Assembly: GCA_017792425.1 (NCBI GenBank)
Contig: CP051233.1
Span: 3,311,998-3,375,997, forward strand
Origin: Thalassovita sp.
Lineage (GTDB): Bacteria; Pseudomonadota; Alphaproteobacteria; Rhodobacterales; Rhodobacteraceae
Length of the DNA: 64,000 bases
Direction: 5' to 3'
The position numbers and the translations under genes are program-made. This document shows positions 25,003-33,350 of the stretch, one piece after another. The notes under the pieces are model-generated. The model searched no databases. It had not been told where the DNA came from and saw nothing but the letters and a program-made list of their open reading frames with translations. The stretch's first letter is position 1. The number at the start of each line of letters is the position of its first letter.

Positions 25003-26310
25003 TCACTCTGCAGCAGACGCGTTGGAGGGGTTATTCGGATGGTCCAGCCAGTTGCCATATTCCGCCGGAACCGTTTGCCCCGTGCGCTCGTCCACCTGAC
25101 CCGGTGCGACACGTTCCATCGTGATGCAGCCCTCGACTGGGCAAACGTTGACACACAGGTTGCAGGCCACGCATTCTTCGTCCTTCACGCTGAACACACG
25201 GTCCTCGGACATGGCGATGGCCTGGTGGCTGGTATCCTCGCACGCGGCATAGCAGCGGCCGCATTTGATACAGTCGGCCTCGTTGATCTTGGCCTTGGTG
25301 ATGTAGTTCAGGTTCAGGTACTGCCAGTCGGTCACATTTGGTACCGCACGGCCGACCAGTTCGGCGGTCGAGGTCATGCCCTTGCGATCCATATAGTCGC
25401 TCAGCCCCGAAATCATCTCTTGCACCACTTTGAAACCATAGGTCATAGCCGCCGTGCACACCTGCACGTTGCCTGCGCCTAGGGCCATGAATTCCGCCGC
25501 GTCTCGCCATGTGGTGACCCCGCCGATGCCACTGATCGGCAGACCGTGAGTTTCGGGGTTGCGCGCGATCTCGGCCACCATGTTCAGGGCAATGGGTTTG
25601 ACCGCCGGCCCGCAATAGCCGCCATGCGTCCCCTTGCCGTCAATCGTCGGTTCCGGCGCAAAATCATCCAGATCGACAGAGGTGATCGAGTTGATCGTGT
25701 TGATCAGGCTGACCGCATCAGCCCCCCCCCGTTTCGCCGCCTCTGCTGGTTTGCGCACATCGGTGATGTTCGGCGTCAGCTTTACGATACAGGGCATCTG
25801 GCTGTGTTTCTTCACCCAGCCTGTCACCATTTCGATGTATTCTGGCACTTGCCCGACCGCTGACCCCATTCCCCGTTCGGCCATCCCGTGTGGGCAGCCA
25901 AAGTTCAACTCTACCCCGTCCGCTCCGGTATCCTCGATCCGTTTCAGAATGTCTGCCCAGCTGTCCTCGTCGCAGGGTACCATAAGTGAAATAATCAGCG
26001 CCCGGTCAGGGTAGTCCCGCTTGACTGACTTGATTTCGCGCAGGTTCACTTCCAGCGGGCGGTCGGTGATCAGCTCGATATTGTTCAGCCCCAGCAAGCG
26101 CCGATCCGCCCCCCAGATCGCGCCGTAACGCGGGCCATTGACGTTCACCACGGGCGGCCCTTCGGACCCCAACGTTTTCCACACCACGCCACCCCACCCG
26201 GCCTCAAAGGCGCGGCGGACGTTGTATTCCTTGTCCGTTGGCGGGGCCGAGGCCAGCCAGAACGGATTGGGGGATTTGATCCCGATGAATTCGCTTGCGA
26301 GATTGGCCAT
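25003..26310 (-). CDS. preA: NAD-dependent dihydropyrimidine dehydrogenase subunit PreA
   Basis: The 435-residue protein has an FMN-binding barrel like dihydroorotate dehydrogenase in residues 1-310, with the catalytic Cys in LNFGCPHGMAERGMG. The C-terminus holds a ferredoxin-like domain with two four-cysteine motifs, CIKCGRCYAAC and CVACNLCVNVC, for 4Fe-4S clusters. It reduces uracil or thymine, the first step of the reductive route, using electrons from PreT. GGAG precedes the ATG by about eight bases. It follows preT by 17 bp. Confidence 0.93.
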   Translation of the reverse strand: MANLASEFIGIKSPNPFWLASAPPTDKEYNVRRAFEAGWGGVVWKTLGSEGPPVVNVNGPRYGAIWGADRRLLGLNNIELITDRPLEVNLREIKSVKRDYPDRALIISLMVPCDEDSWADILKRIEDTGADGVELNFGCPHGMAERGMGSAVGQVPEYIEMVTGWVKKHSQMPCIVKLTPNITDVRKPAEAAKRGGADAVSLINTINSITSVDLDDFAPEPTIDGKGTHGGYCGPAVKPIALNMVAEIARNPETHGLPISGIGGVTTWRDAAEFMALGAGNVQVCTAAMTYGFKVVQEMISGLSDYMDRKGMTSTAELVGRAVPNVTDWQYLNLNYITKAKINEADCIKCGRCYAACEDTSHQAIAMSEDRVFSVKDEECVACNLCVNVCPVEGCITMERVAPGQVDERTGQTVPAEYGNWLDHPNNPSNASAAE

Positions 26311-26327
26311 TTGCTTATCTCCTTTTC

Positions 26328-27650
26328 CTACGCCGTCAGCGTGGCGTGAATGTCTTCGGCGGCGTCTCGCCCTTCGGCGACGGCGGTCACGGTCAGGTCA
26401 TCGCCGCCGCTAGCGCAGTCGCCCCCGGCCCAAACGCCTGCCATACTTGTACGCCCCGCGCCGGTGACGGCGATCTTGCGCCCGTCCAGTTCAGGCAAGT
26501 CGGTACGTCCCAAGGTTTGACCAATTGCCTTGAACACCTGATCGACAGCCAGGCGGAAAGTGTCACCGGTCAGCTTGAGGCTATCATCCGTATACTCGAA
26601 CTCGATCTCGCGGACGGCGCCGTTCCCCAGCACGGCCTTTGGCGACACGTTGGTGATGATCCGCACGCCCTTGGACGCAGCCAGATCCTGTTCAAAGACG
26701 CTGGCATTCATCCGATCCCGCCCGCGCCGGTACACCAGTGTCACGTTCAGCGCACCCAGCAGTTTCGCCTGAACAGCGGCGTCAATGGCAGTCATCCCCC
26801 CGCCGATCACCACCACATCGCGCCCCACCGGCACCTTGCCCAGGTCCGACGCCTGGCGCAGGTCCGCGATGAACTCGACCGCGTCCAGAACGCCTTCCTT
26901 GTCCTCGCCGTCTATGTCCAAGGCATTGACCCCAGCCAGCCCAATCCCCAGGAACACTGCGTCAAAATCCGACTTCAGCTTTTCCAGCGACAGACCCGCG
27001 CCCAGTCCCTCGCCATGTTGAACGGTGATCCCCCCTATCTGCAGCAGCCATGCCACTTCTTTGGCGGCAAACCCGTCCACGGATTTGTAGGTGGCGATAC
27101 CATATTCGTTCAGACCGCCAGACTTGGGACGCGGATCAAAGATCACCACCTCGTGACCCTTGGTCGCCAGACGATGCGCACAGGACAGCCCAGCGGGGCC
27201 TGCCCCAAGAACAGCGATCTTCTTTCCCGTCGCCGGGGCGCGTTCGAAAGGCTGGCTTCGCGCCGCCATGAGACTGTCGGTGGCAAATCGCTGCAATCGG
27301 CCGATCTGTACCGGTTCGCCTTCTGCAGTTTCCCGCACACAGACCTCTTCGCACAGTGTTTCCGTGGGGCATACGCGGGCGCACATACCGCCCAAGATGT
27401 TCTGCGAAAGGATCGTCTTTGCCGCGGCCTCTGGCGTGCCGGTGGCGATCTGGCGAATGAACAGCGGAATATCAATGCTGGTGGGACAAGCCGTCATGCA
27501 CGGCGCATCGTGGCAGAAATAACAGCGATCCGCTGCCACCTGCGCCTCATGTTCATCCAGTGCCGGATGCAAATCGCCGAAGTTACTGGCGTAGTCCTTG
27601 GCCTTCAACCGCCCAGGGACGATACCTGGCGTCAGGGTGTTCGAAGTCAT
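26328..27650 (-). CDS. preT: NAD-dependent dihydropyrimidine dehydrogenase subunit PreT
   Basis: The 440-residue flavoprotein resembles the small subunit of glutamate synthase. N-terminal cysteine motifs CYFCHDAPCMTACP and CARVCPTETLCEEVC bind Fe-S clusters. FAD binds at VLGAGPAGLSCAHRLA near residues 146-161, and NAD at VVIGGGMTAIDAA. It passes electrons from NADH to PreA. GGAGG lies five bases before the start, and a RutR-like box is 60 bp upstream. Confidence 0.92.
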   Translation of the reverse strand: MTSNTLTPGIVPGRLKAKDYASNFGDLHPALDEHEAQVAADRCYFCHDAPCMTACPTSIDIPLFIRQIATGTPEAAAKTILSQNILGGMCARVCPTETLCEEVCVRETAEGEPVQIGRLQRFATDSLMAARSQPFERAPATGKKIAVLGAGPAGLSCAHRLATKGHEVVIFDPRPKSGGLNEYGIATYKSVDGFAAKEVAWLLQIGGITVQHGEGLGAGLSLEKLKSDFDAVFLGIGLAGVNALDIDGEDKEGVLDAVEFIADLRQASDLGKVPVGRDVVVIGGGMTAIDAAVQAKLLGALNVTLVYRRGRDRMNASVFEQDLAASKGVRIITNVSPKAVLGNGAVREIEFEYTDDSLKLTGDTFRLAVDQVFKAIGQTLGRTDLPELDGRKIAVTGAGRTSMAGVWAGGDCASGGDDLTVTAVAEGRDAAEDIHATLTA

Positions 27651-27709
27651 TCCAACCTCCGCTGTGCTTGGTGTTCTTTTTTGAGAATCAGTATTCCACG
27701 GATTTATTT

Positions 27710-27725
27710 TTTATCAACTGGTAAA
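27710..27725. promoter_or_regulatory. RutR-like operator upstream of preT
   Basis: TTTATCAACTGGTAAA differs from a perfect palindrome by one base pair and shares the TTTA-N-CA-N2-TGGTAAA pattern with the site at 24130-24145. It lies 60 bp upstream of the preT start, so both halves of the pathway appear to share one regulator. Confidence 0.75.
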
Positions 27726-27937
27726 ATTTCTAGATGCAGATTTCTCCGCTCAACCACCGTGATTTGCCCAGTTTTTCATCACCTCCAACACGGTATTTCC
27801 GCGCCCGTCCTTCAAACGATGCGCCTTTCATCGCTTTGACAGGAGATTCGGAAACAGCGAGCGTTCCGCCAGCGACAAAAACGCCTTTTAGAGTTTCTGC
27901 ATTTGCGAAATAACGGGACTCGGCGTATTTCGGGCAT

Positions 27938-28492
27938 ATGTCTAAGAAGTCCCGCCTATCAAGAACCGACTGGCTGCGCACCGGTTTCGCCGCCTTGGCA
28001 GAGGACGGCCCAGAGGCGCTGAAGGCCGAACCGCTGGCCCGGCGTCTTGGGACGACCAAGGGTTCGTTCTATTGGCATTTCGATGATGTCCCGGATTTTC
28101 ATACGGCGATGATGGACTTGTGGGCGGATCAGGCGGTCAGCCATATCCCCGCCGCGCTGGAGACAGAGACCACCCCCGTTGCCCGCCTGCGTAAGCTTAG
28201 TCAGGTCGTGGCCGGTCACAGCAGCGACACCTTGGGCGGGGTCCGACTGGATGCCGCTATCCGGGCATGGGCGCGCGCAGATGACAGCGTGGCCAGACGA
28301 TTGGCAGAGGTAGACGACCAACGCATGGGATTTCTGGAAACCCTGCTGACGGAAACCGGCATCACCAACCCGGAATGGGCGCGGATCATCTATGCCGCCG
28401 ATATAGGGATGGAAGACCTTTCCACACGCGACCAGACCGACAATGCCAGCGCAATGGGATCACTCGTCGATCTGGTCCTTGCGTTGCGCTGA
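27938..28492 (+). CDS. TetR-family regulator
   Basis: The 184-residue protein has a TetR DNA-binding domain: RTDWLRTGFAALAEDGPEAL followed by AEPLARRLGTTKGSFYWHF, with the typical K-GS-FYWHF end of the recognition helix. The ligand domain gives no clue. Its 3' end overlaps recO by 33 bp in a convergent arrangement. Its target is unknown; it is not near an obvious divergent partner other than preT. Confidence 0.8.
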   Translation: MSKKSRLSRTDWLRTGFAALAEDGPEALKAEPLARRLGTTKGSFYWHFDDVPDFHTAMMDLWADQAVSHIPAALETETTPVARLRKLSQVVAGHSSDTLGGVRLDAAIRAWARADDSVARRLAEVDDQRMGFLETLLTETGITNPEWARIIYAADIGMEDLSTRDQTDNASAMGSLVDLVLALR

Positions 28493-29212
28493 ACGGACAA
28501 GGAATCGGTCCACGAAGCGCTGCCGCGCCTCGGGCAAGGGCTTGTGACCCAGTTCCGGGGCCAGGCGGTGCATCAGGAAATAACCAGTGGTCATTAAACC
28601 ATCCGCGATTTCCGCGTCTGACCCACCGCCCTGCCCCAACATACACATTGGCAGAGGCAACAGCCGGTCCACCCATTCCCCCGCCCCCTGCCGCGACACC
28701 GCACGACCCGTGCGTGGCGAAACAAAGGCCAAATCATCCCTGCTGCCGGTCACGGCGCATTTTCGCAGGTCCAGCCCAAAACCAAGTTCTTCCAGCAGGG
28801 CCATTTCCCATTTCAGATAGGCCAGCGGCCAAACGTCAGTTTCTTCGAGGATATCCAGCAGCGCCTCGGTGCGCCGATACAGGGACAAGTGAGGTTCCCG
28901 TTCTGGCAGCAGGAATATCAGCAGGGCGGCCACAGCATTTAACCCGGCCAGCGACAACCGGTCTGCCATTGCCTGTGCTGAGCGACTGCGCAAGGGTTCC
29001 ACTGCGTAGCTGCCAATATGATCATCCAGACGCGCCCGCCAAGTCAGGTCCAACTGCGCACCCGGCTGCAGAATCGGCGCGATCTTGCGGCTGGTCGCAC
29101 CGCGCAACACCCCTGCATGTCTGCCGTGGGTTTCGGTAAAAACCTCTAGGATGGCCGAGGTTTCCCCGTGCCGCCGTGTGCCCAGCAAAATGCCCTGATC
29201 ACGCCATTCCAT
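28460..29212 (-). CDS. recO: DNA repair protein RecO
   Basis: The 250-residue protein matches RecO: N-terminal OB-fold starting MEWRDQGILLGTRRHGETS, with GRHAGVLRGATSRK, then the helical domain containing LLEELGFGLDLRKCAVTGS and FVSPRTGRAVSR. RecO loads RecA on SSB-coated DNA in the RecFOR pathway; recR is also in this window (46617). It is followed by no further minus gene and overlaps the TetR gene tail. Confidence 0.9.
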   Translation of the reverse strand: MEWRDQGILLGTRRHGETSAILEVFTETHGRHAGVLRGATSRKIAPILQPGAQLDLTWRARLDDHIGSYAVEPLRSRSAQAMADRLSLAGLNAVAALLIFLLPEREPHLSLYRRTEALLDILEETDVWPLAYLKWEMALLEELGFGLDLRKCAVTGSRDDLAFVSPRTGRAVSRQGAGEWVDRLLPLPMCMLGQGGGSDAEIADGLMTTGYFLMHRLAPELGHKPLPEARQRFVDRFLVRSAQRKDQIDE

Positions 29213-29239
29213 GCGGACACTATCCCCCCGATGCCGCGC

Positions 29240-29572
29240 CTAGGCCAGCCCCGGTTCGTCCAGCAGGTGACGACCGCAGCGGTCCTCAACCTCGATCACC
29301 CACAGATCGGGGTCAAACCCGCGCTGGCGGCGGATGGCGGCGTCCACCTCTGGTTCATTCCCCTTGGACAATTCCATCCAGGTGCGCTCCCCCGTCATCA
29401 GATCAAAGGACCGCTGGTACACCGCCGCCAGCCCGTCCAGGGTGTTCAGCTTCACCAGAACTGCACCTGCAGTATCGTCCCCATGCGACACCACGAAAGC
29501 CGGAATATCGAACAGACGCAGCCGGGTCAGGTACGCATCGACCCAGAACCGGGCGGTCAGGCGGTCACTCAT
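29240..29572 (-). CDS. DUF1491 family protein
   Basis: The 110-residue protein closely follows the DUF1491 pattern known from alphaproteobacteria: ARFWVDAYLTRLRLFDIPAF, LVKLNTLDGLAAVYQRSFDL, and FDPDLWVIEVEDR near the C-terminus. The function of the family is unknown. Its start overlaps the yejF stop (ATGA) and recO follows after 27 bp, so it is part of the yej-recO transcript. Confidence 0.9.
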   Translation of the reverse strand: MSDRLTARFWVDAYLTRLRLFDIPAFVVSHGDDTAGAVLVKLNTLDGLAAVYQRSFDLMTGERTWMELSKGNEPEVDAAIRRQRGFDPDLWVIEVEDRCGRHLLDEPGLA

Positions 29573-31152
29573 GACAAATCAGCCGCTGCCAGCAATTGCC
29601 GGGCGTATTCCGTTTGCGGCGCTTCGAACACCTTCTGGGCGGGGCCGCTTTCCACGACATCACCCTGCCGCATCACGATCATCTTATGGCTCATGGCGCG
29701 GACGACGTTCAGATCGTGGCTGATGAACAGGTAGGCCAGCCCGTATTTCACCTGCAAGTCGCGCAGCAGGTTCACGATCTGAACCTGCACGGTCATGTCC
29801 AACGCGCTAGTCGGTTCGTCCAGGACCACCAGCCGGGGACGTAGCACCATGGCCCGCGCGATCGCGATCCTCTGCCGCTGCCCGCCTGAAAACTCGTGCG
29901 GATACCGATGCATCGTGGCCGGGTCCAAACCGACCTCTGTCATCACTTCGGCCACCACCTCGTGCGGGGTACGCCCATCATCGACTCCGTGAACGCCCAA
30001 GCCTTCGGCGATGATCTGTTCGCAGGTCATGCGTGGGGACAGGCTGCCGAACGGATCCTGGAACACGATCTGCATGTCCTTGCGCAGAGAACGCAGTTCG
30101 CGCGTGGACCATTTGCGGACATTTCTGTTGTCAAACGTGATCCCGCCCTCTGACCCGATCAGACGCATGATCGCGAGCGCCAGCGTGGTCTTGCCCGACC
30201 CGCTTTCGCCCACGATCCCCAGCGTTTCCCCGGCCCGCACGCTGATAGAGGCATCGTTGACCGCCTTCACATAGCCCACGGTTTTCTTGAAGAACCCGCG
30301 CTGGATCGGGAACCAAACCTTCAAATTCTCGGTATGAATCAATTCTTTGGCGCCATCCGGCACCGGGGCGGGTTGGCCTACGGCACGGGCGTTCAACAGC
30401 TTCCGTGTATAGGGATGCCGGGGGTTTGCGAAAATTTCGGCCGTCGGGCCAGTCTCGACGATCTGTCCATCCTTCATCACGCACACCTTGTCGGCGATAC
30501 GCCGCACGATGCCCAAATCGTGGGTGATGAACAGAAGGCCCATGTTCTCAGACGCCTTCAGCTCTGCCAGCAATTCCAGTATTTGCGCCTGAATGGTCAC
30601 ATCCAGTGCGGTGGTGGGTTCGTCTGCGATCAGGATGTCGGGCTTATTGGCCAAGGCCATCGCAATCATCACCCGCTGCCGCTGCCCACCGGACAGTTGG
30701 TGCGGATAGGCCCCCAGCCGAGATTCCGCATCACGGATACCAACCTTGGTCAGCAGTTCCAGGATACGGGCACGCGCGGCGTCACCAGCCAATCCCTGGT
30801 GCAAGGCGATGCTTTCCGCCAGTTGTCTTTCGATCGTGTGCAGCGGGTTCAGGCTGGTCATCGGTTCCTGAAAGATGAAACTGATGTCATTGCCCCGCAC
30901 CTTGCGCAACTGCGCCTCGGACGCGCCAATCATTTCCTGCCCATCATAGGTGACCAACCCGGACACCTGTGCCGCGTCCCCCAGCAGCGACACGGTAGAC
31001 AGGGCTGTAACCGATTTTCCCGAACCGGATTCCCCCACCAACGCCACGGTTTCCCCGCGATCCACGGTAAAGGAGACATCTTTGACAGCGACATTTGTCT
31101 TGCCATCCTGCCGGAACGAGACCGTCAGGTTCTTGACCTCAAGTATGCTCAT
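29569..31152 (-). CDS. yejF: Peptide/microcin-type ABC transporter ATPase, YejF-like
   Basis: The 527-residue protein contains two complete nucleotide-binding domains. The first has Walker A GESGSGKSVTA and signature LSGGQRQRVMIA; the second, from about residue 270, has GESGSGKTTLA and FSGGQRQRIAIA. Walker B motifs are ILIADEPTTALD and LVVLDEPTSALD. Fused duplicated ATPases of this kind energise YejABEF oligopeptide importers. The start overlaps the yejE stop (ATGA). Confidence 0.9.
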   Translation of the reverse strand: MSILEVKNLTVSFRQDGKTNVAVKDVSFTVDRGETVALVGESGSGKSVTALSTVSLLGDAAQVSGLVTYDGQEMIGASEAQLRKVRGNDISFIFQEPMTSLNPLHTIERQLAESIALHQGLAGDAARARILELLTKVGIRDAESRLGAYPHQLSGGQRQRVMIAMALANKPDILIADEPTTALDVTIQAQILELLAELKASENMGLLFITHDLGIVRRIADKVCVMKDGQIVETGPTAEIFANPRHPYTRKLLNARAVGQPAPVPDGAKELIHTENLKVWFPIQRGFFKKTVGYVKAVNDASISVRAGETLGIVGESGSGKTTLALAIMRLIGSEGGITFDNRNVRKWSTRELRSLRKDMQIVFQDPFGSLSPRMTCEQIIAEGLGVHGVDDGRTPHEVVAEVMTEVGLDPATMHRYPHEFSGGQRQRIAIARAMVLRPRLVVLDEPTSALDMTVQVQIVNLLRDLQVKYGLAYLFISHDLNVVRAMSHKMIVMRQGDVVESGPAQKVFEAPQTEYARQLLAAADLS

Positions 31153-32258
31153 TGAAACGTCTTCCTCGGGTCAAAGGCGTCGCGGACACCTTCGAAAATG
31201 AACACCAGCAGCGACAGCATCACGGCAAACACGGTGAAGGCGGTGAAAGCCAGCCAAGGCGCTTGCAGGTTCTGTTTGGCCTGCAAGGTCAGTTCACCAA
31301 GCGACGGGGCAGAGGACGGCAGGCCGAAGCCCAGGAAATCGAGGCTGGCCAGCGTGGCGATTGTGCCTGTCACAATGAAGGGCAGCATCGTCACGGTCGC
31401 CACCATCGCGTTGGGTAGCATGTGGCGGAACATGATTACGGTGTTGCTGACACCCAAGGCCTTGGCCGCACGGACATATTCCAGGTTCCGCGCCCGCAGG
31501 AATTCGGCACGGACCACGCCCACCAAGGCGGTCCAACCAAACAGAACGGTGATGAACACCAGCAGCCAAAAACTACGCCCAAGCACGGCAAACAGGATGA
31601 TGATCACATAGAGCGACGGGGTCGCCCCCCAAATTTCGATCACGCGCTGGAACACAAGGTCCAACCAACCGCCAAAGTAGCCCTGCAACGCCCCGGCAAT
31701 GACTCCAACGACCGACGCCAGCGTGGTCACGATCAGCGTGAACAGAATCGACAGCCGGAAGCCGTACAACACCCGCGCCACTACATCGCGCTTGGTGTCG
31801 TCCGTTCCCAGCCAGTTCTGCGCATTGGGAGGCAAGGGCGCCGCGCCGGTCCGGTCAACAACGGTATCGTACGAATAACGGATCAAGGGCCAGATCGCCC
31901 AACCGCGCTGGAAGTCATCGAAGCCGTCAAACCTGTTCTGGCCAATAGCCTGCATGATCTCTTCGGGATCGTCAAAACAGACATCGTAGCCGCCGGTCTG
32001 GATCAGACAGCGCACTTCGGGGTCGCGATAGGCGGCTTCGGTCTGAAAATCTCCACCAAAGGCCGTTTCCGGATAAAAATTGAAGATCGGCGTAAAATAC
32101 TCGCCCCGGTATTTGACCAGGATCGGCTTGTCGTTGGCGATGAATTCAGCGAACAGCGACACACCGAACAGGACTGAAAAGATCAGCAACGACCAGAACG
32201 CCCGACGGTTGCGCTTGAAGTTGCGCCAACGGCGCTGATTGAGGGGGGACAGCGCCAT
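31149..32258 (-). CDS. yejE: Peptide ABC transporter permease, YejE-like
   Basis: The 369-residue DppC-type permease begins with PLNQRRWRNFKRNRRAFWSL, typical of YejE. A periplasmic insertion (residues about 40-135, including a NWLGTDDTKRDV segment) precedes five membrane helices. The EAA loop contains YVRAAKALGVSNTVIMFRHM. It overlaps both neighbours by a few bases, so yejB-E-F are translationally coupled. Confidence 0.9.
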   Translation of the reverse strand: MALSPLNQRRWRNFKRNRRAFWSLLIFSVLFGVSLFAEFIANDKPILVKYRGEYFTPIFNFYPETAFGGDFQTEAAYRDPEVRCLIQTGGYDVCFDDPEEIMQAIGQNRFDGFDDFQRGWAIWPLIRYSYDTVVDRTGAAPLPPNAQNWLGTDDTKRDVVARVLYGFRLSILFTLIVTTLASVVGVIAGALQGYFGGWLDLVFQRVIEIWGATPSLYVIIILFAVLGRSFWLLVFITVLFGWTALVGVVRAEFLRARNLEYVRAAKALGVSNTVIMFRHMLPNAMVATVTMLPFIVTGTIATLASLDFLGFGLPSSAPSLGELTLQAKQNLQAPWLAFTAFTVFAVMLSLLVFIFEGVRDAFDPRKTFQ

Positions 32259-33343
32259 CAGCCTTCCCTCCGTTCAAAGTCAATTCGGGGATCAACAACC
32301 ACGTACATCAGGTCTGACAGGATGCCGACGACCAGGCCAATCAGGCCAAAGATGAACAGCGTGCCGAAGATCACCGGGTAATCGCGGGCCACGGCGGCCT
32401 CGAACCCAAGCCGCCCCAGCCCGTCCAGCGAAAAGATGGTCTCGATAATCAGCGACCCCCCAAAGAACACCCCGATGAACACCGCCGGGAACCCTGCAAT
32501 CACGATCAGCATCGCGTTGCGAAACACGTGGCCATACAGCACCCGGCGTTCCGTCAACCCCTTGGCACGGGCGGTCATGACATAGTGTTTCTTGATCTCG
32601 TCCAGGAACGAATTCTTCGTCAACAGTGTCAGCGTGGCAAAGGCTGAAATGGTGGAAGCGACGACCGGCAAGGTGATATGCCAAAAATAATCCCCGATCT
32701 TGCCCAGCCAAGATAGTTGATCCCAGTTGTCACTGGTCAACCCGCGCAATGGGAAAACCTGCCAGTAGGAACCACCGGCCAGCAGCACCAGCAACAGGAT
32801 CGCGAATAAAAAGCCGGGGATCGCATAGGCCACGATAATCAGTCCGCTGGTCCATGTATCAAAGCTGCCACCATCCTTAACCGCTTTGCGGATGCCCAGC
32901 GGGATCGACACCACATAGGCGATCAACGTGGACCAAAGGCCCAGCGTTATGGATACCGGCATCTTTTCCAAAACCAGATCAATCACGCTGATGGACCGGA
33001 AATAGCTTTCGCCGAAATCCAGCCGGACGTAGTTCCACATCATGTTCAGAAAACGCTCTAGTGGTGGCTTGTCGAATCCGAATTCCTTTTCCAGCTGAGC
33101 GATGAATTCCGGCGGCAGCCCGCGCGCGCCAATGTATTGCTCGTCCCCTGAAGGTACCGCTGTGCCTGCATCCTCGCCCGAACCGGCAAACCCTTCAAAC
33201 ACGTCACCTTGGCCCTGCATTTGGGCTATGACCTGTTCGATGGGGCCGCCGGGCACGAATTGAACCAGTGCAAAGTTGATCACCATGATGCCGACCAGCG
33301 TGGGAATGATCAGCAGCAGGCGGCGAAGAATGTAGGCTCCCAT
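32258..33343 (-). CDS. yejB: Peptide ABC transporter permease, YejB-like
   Basis: The 361-residue DppB-type permease starts with MGAYILRRLLLIIPTLVGIM and the FVPGGPIEQVIAQMQG segment characteristic of YejB. Later helices contain VVASTISAFATLTLLTKNSF and the EAA loop YVMTARAKGLTERRVLYGHV. It partners YejE in the membrane. The gap to the yejA gene upstream is 7 bp. Confidence 0.9.
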   Translation of the reverse strand: MGAYILRRLLLIIPTLVGIMVINFALVQFVPGGPIEQVIAQMQGQGDVFEGFAGSGEDAGTAVPSGDEQYIGARGLPPEFIAQLEKEFGFDKPPLERFLNMMWNYVRLDFGESYFRSISVIDLVLEKMPVSITLGLWSTLIAYVVSIPLGIRKAVKDGGSFDTWTSGLIIVAYAIPGFLFAILLLVLLAGGSYWQVFPLRGLTSDNWDQLSWLGKIGDYFWHITLPVVASTISAFATLTLLTKNSFLDEIKKHYVMTARAKGLTERRVLYGHVFRNAMLIVIAGFPAVFIGVFFGGSLIIETIFSLDGLGRLGFEAAVARDYPVIFGTLFIFGLIGLVVGILSDLMYVVVDPRIDFERREG

Positions 33344-33350
33344 ACAGGTG

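Noticed and set aside
27730..28059. 109-codon minus-strand frame between preT and the TetR gene
   Set aside because: Half of it is antisense to the TetR HTH; the rest has no ribosome site or recognisable features.
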